Below are positions 1 to 8,065 of a DNA stretch of 64,000 nucleotides, in pieces. The translations under genes were made by a program, and so were the position numbers. Within the stretch, counting starts at the first letter, position 1. Each line of letters opens with the position of its first letter. The notes beneath the pieces were generated by a model. That model had not been told where the DNA came from, did not search any database, and worked only from the letters and a program-made list of their open reading frames with translations. Location: NCBI GenBank assembly GCA_000753455.2, contig LM994670.1, positions 156,274 through 220,273 on the forward strand, in the 5' to 3' direction. The DNA is from Clostridium jeddahitimonense. GTDB taxonomy: Bacteria; Bacillota; Clostridia; Clostridiales; Clostridiaceae.

Positions 1-351
1 TTCATCTGTAGCAGCATCTCCTAAAACTTCTTTAATAGAAAGTAATAAATTTTCTCCAACTATTGGATAATGTTCAGGTTTTACTCCTGAATCACAATGT
101 CTTATAGCTATTTTTTCAACTACAGGCATTATAGCTGATAGGTTGTCTATATTTTGAGCAGAAGCTAGTATTGACATTGCTAAAGCTTTAGGTTGTTCTC
201 CAGATTTTTGCCTATCCATATTAAATAGTGGGGCAACTTCAGGGTTTCTTTCAAACATTGTTTTGTAGAAAGTTTTCGTAATCTCTAATCCATGTGCCTT
301 TAAAGCTGGGACTGTACTTTTTATTATATCTATTGTTTTTTTATCTAACAT
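1..351 (-). CDS. hmp: Flavohemoglobin / globin-domain protein, N-terminal part
   Basis: The gene runs off the left edge; 117 codons are visible, beginning at an ATG with AAGGAG upstream. The visible part is a globin fold matching the start of bacterial flavohemoglobins (begins [17 protein letters not shown], then [14 protein letters not shown] and AIRHC, whose His aligns with the proximal haem ligand, then [10 protein letters not shown]). Flavohemoglobins use haem, FAD and NAD(P)H to turn nitric oxide into nitrate, or reduce it anaerobically. The reductase half is outside the window, so a single-domain haemoglobin cannot be excluded. It is transcribed divergently from the CLC gene. Confidence 0.85.
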   Translation of the reverse strand, partial: MLDKKTIDIIKSTVPALKAHGLEITKTFYKTMFERNPEVAPLFNMDRQKSGEQPKALAMSILASAQNIDNLSAIMPVVEKIAIRHCDSGVKPEHYPIVGENLLLSIKEVLGDAATDE

Positions 352-404
352 AATTAAAACTCCTTTTGAATCTATATTATTTAATAATCATTATCTATGA
401 ATAT

Positions 405-433
405 AATATAACACTTTGAAATTAAATGTGCAA
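405..433 (-). promoter_or_regulatory. Sigma-A type promoter of the globin gene
   Basis: Read on the minus strand, TTGCAC at 433-428 and TATATT at 410-405 are separated by exactly 17 bases. The predicted start is about 47 bases before the ATG. An odd-centred palindrome ATTATTTAATAAT at 376-388 lies in the leader and could be an operator, but I cannot assign a regulator. Confidence 0.6.
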
Positions 434-516
434 GTAGAATATACATTTAGTTTTAAAATATTATTTTGAAATTATGGGAAACTTAATATCATTAATGAAT
501 GTATGGAGTGACAAAG

Positions 517-1698
517 ATGAAATCTATAAAAATTTTAAAGCTTACATTTATTGCAGTTATAATTGGATTATTATCAGGGATTTCTATAGGCGTTTTTTTA
601 ATATTACTAGAAAAAGCTATATATTTAAATTTGAATTATTATAATCTTATATGGATGTTACCTATTTCAGGAGTATTAATGACATTTCTTTATAAGAAGT
701 TTGGAGGAAACTCTAGTAAAGGGAATAATATAATAATTGAAAATATAAACGGTAGCACAGAAGAAATTAAGTTTATTATGGCCCCATTAGTATTTGTAGG
801 TACAGTATTAACTCATTTATTTGGTGGGTCTGTAGGGAGAGAAGGAACTGGGGTGCAAATTGGAGGAACAATAGGTAATTATTTATGTAAGATGATAAAT
901 AAAAATCAAGATAAAAAGATTTTGTTAATTAGTGGAGTTGCAGCGGGATTTTCATCTGTCTTTGGAACACCTCTTACAGGAACAGTATTTGCATTAGAAG
1001 TATCATATATTGGAAGTTTAAGTTACGATTCAATGTTACCTGCAATAACTGCAGCTATAGTAGGGGATAGAGTTGTCAGGTTTTTAGGAGTAAAGCATAC
1101 ACATTTTAATATTCCACCAGTAGAACCATTTATGTTTACTAATATATTAAGAATAATAGCCTTAGCTATTTGCTTTGGTTTAGCTAGTAAATTATTTATA
1201 GATATGACTAAGCTTTTCAAATATGTATTAGGTAAATATATAAGTAATAATTATTTGAAAATATTTGTAGGTGGAAGTTTAATGATGATTGCAACACTTA
1301 TTATAGGTAATAGAATGTATAATAATTTGAGTCTAGGATTATTAACAGATGCATTTATTAAAGAAGTGCCTAATTTTGCTTTTTTGATTAAGCTAGTTTT
1401 AACAACACTTTGCTTGGGTGCAGGATATCAAGGTGGAGAAGTAACGCCACTATTTGTAATTGGAGCAACATTAGGGTCTACTTTATCCAATATATTTGGA
1501 GTTCCAAGATCGGTAGCGGCAGCATTAGGGTTAGTTGGGGTATTCGCTGGAGCAACCAATGCTCCAATAGCATGTTTTATTATGTATCTTGAATTGTTTG
1601 GATCTGTAAATATAGTATTTGCTATGAGTGTTTGTATAATAAGTGTGATTATTTCTGGAAAGGGGGGGATATATTCATCACAACTTTGGGTAGAGTAA
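517..1698 (+). CDS. CLC-family antiporter, probably fluoride-type
   Basis: Integral membrane protein of about 393 residues. The CLC helix motif appears as GREGTGVQIGG (gating Glu about residue 109), followed by GVAAGFSSVFGTPLTG, GGEVTPLF and GATNAPIACFIMYLELFG. The classical chloride-binding GSGIP segment is not recognisable, and GREGT plus GGEVTP and N(A/T)PIAC resemble the CLC-F (SycA-like) clade that exports fluoride in exchange for protons. The ATG at 517 is chosen because GGAGTG at 505-510 is well spaced for it; an ATG at 499 has no ribosome site. No fluoride riboswitch is visible upstream. Substrate is inferred only. Confidence 0.75.
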   Translation: MKSIKILKLTFIAVIIGLLSGISIGVFLILLEKAIYLNLNYYNLIWMLPISGVLMTFLYKKFGGNSSKGNNIIIENINGSTEEIKFIMAPLVFVGTVLTHLFGGSVGREGTGVQIGGTIGNYLCKMINKNQDKKILLISGVAAGFSSVFGTPLTGTVFALEVSYIGSLSYDSMLPAITAAIVGDRVVRFLGVKHTHFNIPPVEPFMFTNILRIIALAICFGLASKLFIDMTKLFKYVLGKYISNNYLKIFVGGSLMMIATLIIGNRMYNNLSLGLLTDAFIKEVPNFAFLIKLVLTTLCLGAGYQGGEVTPLFVIGATLGSTLSNIFGVPRSVAAALGLVGVFAGATNAPIACFIMYLELFGSVNIVFAMSVCIISVIISGKGGIYSSQLWVE

Positions 1699-1714
1699 AA
1701 AATATAAAAAAATT

Positions 1715-1764
1715 AACAACCTCTAAAAATATAAACTATGAAATTTATATTTTTAGAGGTTGTT
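1715..1764. terminator. Bidirectional terminator between convergent genes
   Basis: A perfect 21-bp stem (1715-1735 with 1744-1764), loop of 8, lies between the convergent CLC gene and the small minus-strand gene. On the minus strand it is followed by an A/T run that gives a good U-tract. Confidence 0.85.
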
Positions 1765-1777
1765 TAAATTAAATACA

Positions 1778-2080
1778 CTATGCTAATAATTTAGCTATAT
1801 TATTATATCTTTTAGAGTTTTCTACGATTGATACTTGATGTTTTGCTGTAATAAATCTTTGGCTTAGACCTAAGGTCCCATTTTTAGCTACAGTATGTAT
1901 TACGCCATCAATATCTACTATAGCTCGATTATATTTATCGAATCCTTTTAAAGTAACTGTTAAACCAGAGTTTCTCATAAAATTTAATGCTTTAGCTAAT
2001 AATTCATCATCTTCAGTAGAAGAAGTATCAGACAGGAATACTTCTATACAATCATTACTAATATAAAATATATGGTTCAT
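1778..2080 (-). CDS. Unknown 100-residue protein
   Basis: Soluble 100-residue protein beginning MNHIFYISNDCIEVF with a good GAGGTGA ribosome site before the ATG. An acidic Ser/Thr/Glu patch (about residues 18-27) is followed by a mixed alpha/beta pattern with VDIDGVIHTVAKNG near the middle. I do not recognise the family. No membrane segment or signal peptide. It reads into the bidirectional terminator at 1715-1764 and lies downstream of a candidate terminated RNA at 2160-2233 on the same strand, so expression may be attenuated. Confidence 0.7.
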   Translation of the reverse strand: MNHIFYISNDCIEVFLSDTSSTEDDELLAKALNFMRNSGLTVTLKGFDKYNRAIVDIDGVIHTVAKNGTLGLSQRFITAKHQVSIVENSKRYNNIAKLLA

Positions 2081-2159
2081 AAGTCACCTCGCTAAATACT
2101 TTTATAATATAAATATTCGGCAAGAATAAAAAAATTCCTTTAAAACGTTTACAATAATA

Positions 2160-2233
2160 AAAAATTAAAGTAAAAACGAAGGTATTAGCAGATTACCTTC
2201 GTTTTCAAACCTATTTTTGCCTGGTAGGTTTAT
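2160..2233 (-). ncRNA. Candidate short terminated RNA or leader
   Basis: On the minus strand an extended -10 element (TGGTATAAT, 2248-2240) predicts a transcript starting near 2233. It would contain a hairpin AAACCTA/TAGGTTT (2231-2225 with 2213-2207) and then a strong intrinsic terminator (12-bp stem, 2205-2194 with 2184-2173, then a T-rich run). It could be a small RNA or a regulatory leader of the 100-residue gene. I do not recognise a known riboswitch class. Confidence 0.45.
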
Positions 2234-2333
2234 GCCATTATTATACCATAAAAATACAGTTAAGGGTATATATTTTAATAAATCAGTTATTTTTTTTAAT
2301 TTGTTAAATAATTGTAAAATGAATTATAAATAA

Positions 2334-2362
2334 TTGACATTTTAAAATAAGTGGTATATAAT
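2334..2362 (+). promoter_or_regulatory. Consensus promoter for Mn2+ riboswitch and P-type ATPase
   Basis: TTGACA at 2334-2339, a 17-base spacer, and TATAAT at 2357-2362: both hexamers are perfect. Transcription would start near 2369, just before the riboswitch. Confidence 0.85.
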
Positions 2363-2380
2363 ACTATATAAAGTTAATAT

Positions 2381-2475
2381 TGATTAAAGGGGAGTAGTTT
2401 AAAATATAACATCAACAATCGCGACTTTTAAGTCTGGTGTTATGTGCCTACCGGGTTACGAGACTTTTAATATAA
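2381..2475 (+). ncRNA. yybP-ykoY manganese riboswitch (first copy)
   Basis: The hallmark GGGGAGTAG follows the 5' P1 strand ATTAAA (2383-2388); a stem formed by AACATCA and GGTGTT is followed by CTACCGGG and by the 3' P1 strand GAGACTTTTAAT. The overall order matches the Mn2+-sensing yybP-ykoY class and resembles the second copy at 12951-13052. The 3' P1 strand is reused by the terminator stem, so Mn2+ binding should favour read-through (an ON switch). Confidence 0.85.
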
Positions 2476-2534
2476 TTCTTATAAAGATAACATTTAAGTT
2501 ATTTTAATGAGAACTATATTAAGAGTCTCTTTTT
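2460..2534 (+). terminator. Riboswitch-controlled intrinsic terminator
   Basis: A 20-bp stem with one mismatch (2460-2479 with 2510-2529) is followed by TTTTTAT. Its 5' arm starts with GAGACTTTTAAT, the 3' P1 strand of the Mn2+ aptamer, which makes the two structures mutually exclusive. Confidence 0.85.
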
Positions 2535-2577
2535 ATATTGACTCATATTATTGTAAATTTGATAAGGGGGAAAAATT

Positions 2578-5244
2578 ATGAAAAGTTATTTTAATACTAA
2601 CGTAGAAGATTCATTAAAAGATTTTAATGTTACAAAAGATGGTTTAACATCACAGCAAGTGACGGAAAGCTTAACTAAACATGGATTGAATGCACTTAAT
2701 GAAAAGAAGAAACAAACAGTTATCCAAGTGTTTTTAAGTCAGTTTAAGGATTTATTAGTATTTATATTAATCATTGCAGGAATAATATCAATGATGAGTC
2801 ATAATGTAGAAAGTACATTAGTAATATTTGCAGTTATTATTCTAAATGCAATACTTGGAACTGTGCAACATTTTAAGGCAGAGCAATCTTTAGATTCTCT
2901 TAAAGCTTTATCATCACCTTCAGCTAAGGTTATAAGAGATGGAGCAAAAATAGAGATAGATTCTAAAAATGTAGTACCTGGAGATATTTTAATATTAGAA
3001 GCTGGAGACTTAGTAGCTGCAGATGGAAGAATTATTGAGAATTATTCACTTCAGGTAAATGAAAGCTCATTAACTGGAGAATCTTTAAGTGTGGATAAGA
3101 CAACCGAAACGATAGATAAAGAAGAAGTTGCCTTAGGTGATCAAAAAAATATGGTATTTTCAGGATCTCTAGTTACATACGGTAGAGCATTAGTATTAGT
3201 TACTTCAACAGGTATGAAAACTGAGATTGGTAAGATAGCTACTCTTATGGAAGAAACTCAAGAAAAGAAGACTCCACTACAAGTTAGTTTAGATGATTTT
3301 AGTAAAAAATTAGCGTTTATAATATTGGCTATTTGTGTTGTTGTATTTGGATTATCATTATATAGAAAAATGGATGTGCTTGATTCGTTAATGTTTGCAG
3401 TTGCCCTTGCAGTTGCAGCTATTCCAGAAGCTTTAAGCTCAATAGTAACTATAGTTCTTGCTTTAGGCACTCAAAAGATGGCTAAGGAAAATGCTATTAT
3501 TAAGAAGTTAAAAGCTGTAGAAGGGTTAGGATCAGTGTCTATAATTTGTTCTGATAAGACTGGTACATTAACTCAAAATAAAATGACTGTTAAAAAAGTA
3601 TATGTTGACGGAAAACTTATAGATGGTGAAAGTTTAAGTTTAGATGATAATGTGCAAGCGTACTTATTAAAGAATTCTATACTTTGTAATGATTCTACAT
3701 CACAAGATGGAAAAGAAATTGGAGATCCTACAGAAGTTGCTTTAGTTAACTTAGGGCATAAGCTTTCAATTGATGAGTTAAGATTACGTGGAGATATTTC
3801 TAGATTAGCAGAAATTCCATTTGATTCAGATAGAAAACTTATGAGTACTCTTCATAATATAGATAACAAGAATATAATGTTCACCAAAGGTGCATTAGAT
3901 GTAATGCTTGATAGAGTTAAGTATATTATGACTTCTGAAGGTATTAAGGAAATTAGTTATGAAGATAAGCAAAATATAATAATAACTAATAAAGAACTAT
4001 CTGAAAATGGATTAAGAGTTTTAGCTTTTGGATATAAAGAGTTATCAGAAGTTAGAGATTTAACTTTAAATGATGAAAATAACTTTACTTTCATAGGATT
4101 AATTTCAATGATAGATCCTCCAAGAGAAGAAAGTAAACAAGCTGTTGCTGATTGTATAAGAGCAGGTATTAAACCTATAATGATTACTGGAGACCATAAA
4201 ATTACAGCATCAGCTATTGCAAAGGAAATTGGTATTTTAAGAGATGGCGATAGGGCTATAGAAGGTCTAGAAATAGATAAAATGAATGATGAAGAATTGA
4301 AAAATAATATTGAGCATATCTCAGTTTATGCTAGAGTTTCACCAGAGCATAAGATTAGAATAGTAAAAGCATGGCAAGAAAAAGGTGAAATAGTTGCTAT
4401 GACTGGTGATGGTGTTAATGATGCTCCAGCATTAAAGCAAGCTGATATTGGTATAGCAATGGGTATTACAGGAACAGAAGTTTCAAAGGACGCAGCATCT
4501 ATGATATTAACAGATGATAACTTTGCAACAATAGTTAAGTCTGTTGCTAATGGTAGAAATGTATATAATAATATCAAGAACTCAATTAAGTTCTTATTAT
4601 CAGGTAACACTGCAGGTATAATTGCTGTTTTATATTCTTCAATAATGGCTTTACCAATGATATTTGCACCAGTACACTTACTATTTATGAATCTTTTAAC
4701 TGATAGTCTTCCAGCTATAGCTATAGGTATGGAAAAGGCTAATAAGGGATTATTAAATGAAAAACCAAGAGGAAGAAGTGAATCAATATTAACTAAAGAC
4801 TTCTTATTAGGTGTTGGACTGGAAGGATTACTAATAGGAGTAGTTACTTTAGTAGCATTTTATATGGGAGGAGCTAAAGGGACAACTCCATTAACAGCTT
4901 CAACTATGGCATTTGCAACACTTTGTTTAGCTAGATTATTCCATGGATTTAACTGTAGAGGTAAAAATTCAATATTTAGATTAGGAGTATTTGGTAATAG
5001 ATATGCTTGGGGAGCTTTTGGAATTGGATTAATATTATTAAATTCAGTTTTATTTGTACCATTTTTACAAAACTTATTCCAAGTTGAAAGTTTAAGCTTA
5101 AATCAATATGGATTAATATATTTACTAGCAGTAATACCAACTATAATAATACAAACAGTTAAGGTTGTTAAGGAAAACATTGCTGATAGAAAAGAAAATG
5201 TTACTATAATAGAAAAAGAAGAAAAACTAGAAAATATAGCATAA
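2578..5244 (+). CDS. P2-type cation ATPase, likely Mn2+/Ca2+ exporter
   Basis: Full-length P-type ATPase of 888 residues: actuator TGE at 166-168, M4 motif PEAL at 283-286, phosphorylated Asp326 in DKTGTLT, and the hinge TGDGVNDAP from 609. The PEAL variant of the usual PEGL resembles the streptococcal/lactococcal Ca2+/Mn2+ exporters (CaxP/YoaB group). The upstream Mn2+ riboswitch strongly suggests that the gene is switched on by excess manganese, so export of Mn2+ is the favoured role; Ca2+ transport is possible. Start ATG follows GGGGG-AAA with normal spacing. No partner subunit is seen. Confidence 0.9.
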   Translation: MKSYFNTNVEDSLKDFNVTKDGLTSQQVTESLTKHGLNALNEKKKQTVIQVFLSQFKDLLVFILIIAGIISMMSHNVESTLVIFAVIILNAILGTVQHFKAEQSLDSLKALSSPSAKVIRDGAKIEIDSKNVVPGDILILEAGDLVAADGRIIENYSLQVNESSLTGESLSVDKTTETIDKEEVALGDQKNMVFSGSLVTYGRALVLVTSTGMKTEIGKIATLMEETQEKKTPLQVSLDDFSKKLAFIILAICVVVFGLSLYRKMDVLDSLMFAVALAVAAIPEALSSIVTIVLALGTQKMAKENAIIKKLKAVEGLGSVSIICSDKTGTLTQNKMTVKKVYVDGKLIDGESLSLDDNVQAYLLKNSILCNDSTSQDGKEIGDPTEVALVNLGHKLSIDELRLRGDISRLAEIPFDSDRKLMSTLHNIDNKNIMFTKGALDVMLDRVKYIMTSEGIKEISYEDKQNIIITNKELSENGLRVLAFGYKELSEVRDLTLNDENNFTFIGLISMIDPPREESKQAVADCIRAGIKPIMITGDHKITASAIAKEIGILRDGDRAIEGLEIDKMNDEELKNNIEHISVYARVSPEHKIRIVKAWQEKGEIVAMTGDGVNDAPALKQADIGIAMGITGTEVSKDAASMILTDDNFATIVKSVANGRNVYNNIKNSIKFLLSGNTAGIIAVLYSSIMALPMIFAPVHLLFMNLLTDSLPAIAIGMEKANKGLLNEKPRGRSESILTKDFLLGVGLEGLLIGVVTLVAFYMGGAKGTTPLTASTMAFATLCLARLFHGFNCRGKNSIFRLGVFGNRYAWGAFGIGLILLNSVLFVPFLQNLFQVESLSLNQYGLIYLLAVIPTIIIQTVKVVKENIADRKENVTIIEKEEKLENIA

Positions 5245-5327
5245 TTATAAATATATCAAAATAAATTGTAAACTTTTTTGATATATGGTAATAAACTATA
5301 GTATAGAGAATTCTCAAATATAAGTCA

Positions 5328-5434
5328 GATAACAGCACGAAAGAGAGCCAAAGATTTGGGCTATGCAACAAATATTTAACCTGTTATCAGATATTTTTAT
5401 AAGGAGGCTAGTGCTTAGGCACAGCCTTTTTTAT
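5328..5434 (+). ncRNA. Unidentified structured leader RNA with terminator
   Basis: A perfect 8-bp closing stem (GATAACAG 5328-5335 with CTGTTATC 5381-5388) encloses CACGAAAGAG, a small AGCC/GGCT hairpin (5346-5363) and an unpaired CTATGCAACA segment. It is followed by an intrinsic terminator (5405-5414 with 5419-5427, then a T-run). The architecture of a closed multi-element domain followed by a terminator is that of a riboswitch. I could not match it to a class I know. It precedes lnt by about 90 bases. A possible promoter is TTGATA near 5276 with a weak -10 near 5298. Confidence 0.55.
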
Positions 5435-5519
5435 TATTAAATATTAACTGATACTGATGGTTTAATAAAAAGTTTTATGTTAATACTTAAAAATATTAAA
5501 TCTATTAGGGGATATTAGA

Positions 5520-7094
5520 ATGAAAACATATTCATATAAAAGTGAAATATTATTAATAGTTTTATCAGCTATTGTAAGTGGAATAGCATTTACTGTTGAT
5601 AACTTAGGAGTACTTATGTGGATAAGTTTTATTCCTTTGCTTTATATATTAATTAGACAAGAAAATACTTTTATAAAAATATTTAAGATAGGAACTATTT
5701 TTGGAACTACTTACTATTTAGTAATATTACATTGGATATTCAATTTATATCCTTTTGAGTGGCTTGATTTGGGAAAAGCGAAAAGCATGTTAATACTTTT
5801 TTGTGGGTGGATATTAATTAGTTTATTAGAAGGTTTAGTAATAGGTATTGTGCTTGGAATTTTTAAATATCTAAAAGTAAAAAGTAATTTATTAAATATT
5901 TTTACTATAGCAAGTTTGTGGTTTGTAATTGAATATATACAAGAACAAGGGTTGTTAGGATTTCCATGGGGGAAGCTTGCTATATCTCAGGTAGATTACT
6001 TACCTGTAATTCAAAGTGTATCTTTATTTGGAAGTAGCTTTATTAGCATTATAATAATAGTTTTTAATGGGATGATTTTAGAAGGAATTATTAATTATAA
6101 GAAAAGTAAAGTTATAGCTATGAAGTCAATTTTTATAGCTATACTAATTTTTGTTATTAATATATCTTATGGATACTTCAGCTTAAATGAAGAGAACTAT
6201 GGGGAAAAGGTAAATGTAACTGTAGTACAAGGAAATATTAATACCACCGAGAAATGGCAAAATGGAGACACATTAAAAAATTTTAATATTTATAAAAAAT
6301 TAACTATAGAGGCAGTTGAAAATAGCAATAAATATGGCAAGAAAACTGAAGTAGTATTATGGCCAGAGACTGCTATACCTGTAGATATTTCAAATGATAG
6401 CTGGATATTAGAAGAATATAAGGAATTAGCTAAAAGTCTGAATATTACATTTATGACTGGTACCTTTTATACTGACTATAAAAATGATTGTTATAAGTAT
6501 AATTCTATAGTGTCTATAGATAGTTCTGGGAAGATTGAAGATATTTATTTTAAGAGGCATCTAGTACCATTTGGTGAAGCATTACCTTTTGAAGAATTTC
6601 TATTAGAAAAGATTCCCATAATTAAAGAATTAAACCTAGTAGATGGAGATCTTAAAGCAGGAGAGAAATCAGTAATTATTGATGACAACAACCTTAAAAT
6701 AGGGTGCTTAGTATGCTATGAATCGGTATTTCCTCAATTAGTAATAGAAAGTGTAAAAGATGGGGCTGAAGTAATATTTATAGCAAGTAATGACTCTTGG
6801 TTTAAAGATTCTAAAGCGGTTTATGAACATAATAATAATGCGGTTCTAAGGGCTATTGAAAATAATAGATATGTTGTAAGAGCGGCTAATACGGGAATTT
6901 CTTGTTTTATAGATAATAAGGGAAGAGTAGTAGAAAGGTTAAGTACTTTAAAACAAGGATATATAAATTCATCTGTGGATATTATAAATGATAACACATT
7001 ATATACAATGATAGGTGAATATATAATTTACATAATTATTGTATTTATAGTATGTGTATTCTTAATAAAAAATTTATATAATGAAAAATTCTAA
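5520..7094 (+). CDS. lnt: Apolipoprotein N-acyltransferase homologue
   Basis: 524 residues with six to eight hydrophobic segments flanking a nitrilase-like domain. The catalytic triad of Lnt is visible: Glu283 in LWPETAIP, Lys345 in FKRHLVPFGE and Cys399 in CLVCYESVFP, with SNDSWF and RAANTGIS further on. The enzyme transfers an acyl chain to the N-terminal cysteine of lipoproteins at the membrane. Lnt is classical in Gram-negative bacteria; low-GC Gram-positives more often use Lit or Lns, although clostridial homologues exist. The ATG has AGGGGAT upstream. It stands alone between two terminated units. Confidence 0.85.
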   Translation: MKTYSYKSEILLIVLSAIVSGIAFTVDNLGVLMWISFIPLLYILIRQENTFIKIFKIGTIFGTTYYLVILHWIFNLYPFEWLDLGKAKSMLILFCGWILISLLEGLVIGIVLGIFKYLKVKSNLLNIFTIASLWFVIEYIQEQGLLGFPWGKLAISQVDYLPVIQSVSLFGSSFISIIIIVFNGMILEGIINYKKSKVIAMKSIFIAILIFVINISYGYFSLNEENYGEKVNVTVVQGNINTTEKWQNGDTLKNFNIYKKLTIEAVENSNKYGKKTEVVLWPETAIPVDISNDSWILEEYKELAKSLNITFMTGTFYTDYKNDCYKYNSIVSIDSSGKIEDIYFKRHLVPFGEALPFEEFLLEKIPIIKELNLVDGDLKAGEKSVIIDDNNLKIGCLVCYESVFPQLVIESVKDGAEVIFIASNDSWFKDSKAVYEHNNNAVLRAIENNRYVVRAANTGISCFIDNKGRVVERLSTLKQGYINSSVDIINDNTLYTMIGEYIIYIIIVFIVCVFLIKNLYNEKF

Positions 7095-7147
7095 AGTATA
7101 AATTATAAATTGAAGAGAGGAATTCATTTATAGTAGTCTTAAAAAAA

Positions 7148-7167
7148 GAAACTGCCGTAGCAGTTTC
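7148..7167 (-). terminator. GAAACTGC hairpin, terminator for the PTS operon
   Basis: GAAACTGC-CGTA-GCAGTTTC; on the minus strand it is followed by a run of seven T. It lies downstream of the last PTS gene. The same stem recurs three more times in the window. Confidence 0.7.
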
Positions 7168-7205
7168 CACATTAATTTAGAATTATAAACTTATAATTTT
7201 TCATT

Positions 7206-7226
7206 AAAAGTGCTTCGTACTTTTTT
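7206..7226 (+). terminator. Terminator after lnt
   Basis: Short hairpin AAAAGTGC-TTC-GTACTTTT followed by T residues, between lnt and the convergent PTS operon. Confidence 0.55.
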
Positions 7227-7227
7227 A

Positions 7228-8049
7228 TTAAGCTAGTATACCTAATACGTATCCTATAATTCCAATTCCAAATAATCCGAAGATTATCCATAAAGGATTA
7301 ACTTTTTTCTTAAGAAGTTTCATACAACCAAAAGTCATCAATAAAGGAATTAAACCTGGAAGTAAGCTATCAAGTACACTTTGAATTGTAGTAACTACGT
7401 TTGTACCATCTTGAGCAGTATATTCTGCTAATACAAATGGAATATTAACAGTTGTCCACTTACAAATTAAAGCTCCGATTACGAATAAACCAAGAATTGA
7501 AGCTCCTTCTGTTAATTTTTGAAGCTTATTTCCACCCATGTCTTTGATTATATCAGTACCTTTAGTATAACCATATTCGATACCTATCCATCTAAATCCA
7601 AGGCGAACTACATTGAATAGAAGGAAGAAAAGAAGAGGTCCAAGTAAGCTACCGGTAAGTGCTAAAGAAGCTCCTAATGCAGCAGTTACTGGTCTTAAAG
7701 TACCCCAGAATATTGGATCACCAACACCTGCTAAAGGTCCCATTAAACCAACCTTTAAACCATTAATTGAACCATCATCTATATCAGCACCATTTGCTTT
7801 TTGTTCTTCCATAGCAAGATTAACGCCTAGTATAGGGGCAGTTACAAATGGCTGAGTATTAAAGAACTCTAGATGTCTTTTTAAGGCCTTCTTTCTATCT
7901 TCGCCTTGATATAATCTTTTTATTGCAGGTATCATAGCATAGCAATATCCTAAAGCTTGCATTCTTTCAAAGTTCCAAGAACCTTGATGAAGATTGGAAC
8001 GAAGAAATACATGAATACGATCTTGTTTTGTTAATTTTATTTCACTCAT
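7228..8049 (-). CDS. PTS mannose-family subunit IID
   Basis: 273 residues, starting MSEIKLTKQDRIHVFLRSN, with the IID pattern FERMQALGYCYAMIPAIKRLY, GPLAGVGDPIFWGTLRP and several C-terminal membrane helices. IID works with IIC to move a sugar across the membrane in mannose/fructose/sorbose-type phosphotransferase systems. It is the last of four genes in the order IIA-IIB-IIC-IID, 16 bases after IIC. The transported sugar cannot be told from sequence; no catabolic gene is attached. Confidence 0.93.
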   Translation of the reverse strand: MSEIKLTKQDRIHVFLRSNLHQGSWNFERMQALGYCYAMIPAIKRLYQGEDRKKALKRHLEFFNTQPFVTAPILGVNLAMEEQKANGADIDDGSINGLKVGLMGPLAGVGDPIFWGTLRPVTAALGASLALTGSLLGPLLFFLLFNVVRLGFRWIGIEYGYTKGTDIIKDMGGNKLQKLTEGASILGLFVIGALICKWTTVNIPFVLAEYTAQDGTNVVTTIQSVLDSLLPGLIPLLMTFGCMKLLKKKVNPLWIIFGLFGIGIIGYVLGILA

Positions 8050-8065
8050 TACTTACACTCCTTTC

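Noticed and set aside
361..516. Fluoride (crcB) riboswitch before the CLC gene
   Set aside because: No GGNGATGG-like start or pseudoknot-forming elements could be found; the region is simple A/T-rich sequence.
5328..5434. c-di-GMP-I riboswitch
   Set aside because: CACGAAAG is suggestive, but the GCAAACC and GACGCAAAGC elements and the tetraloop-receptor pattern are missing.
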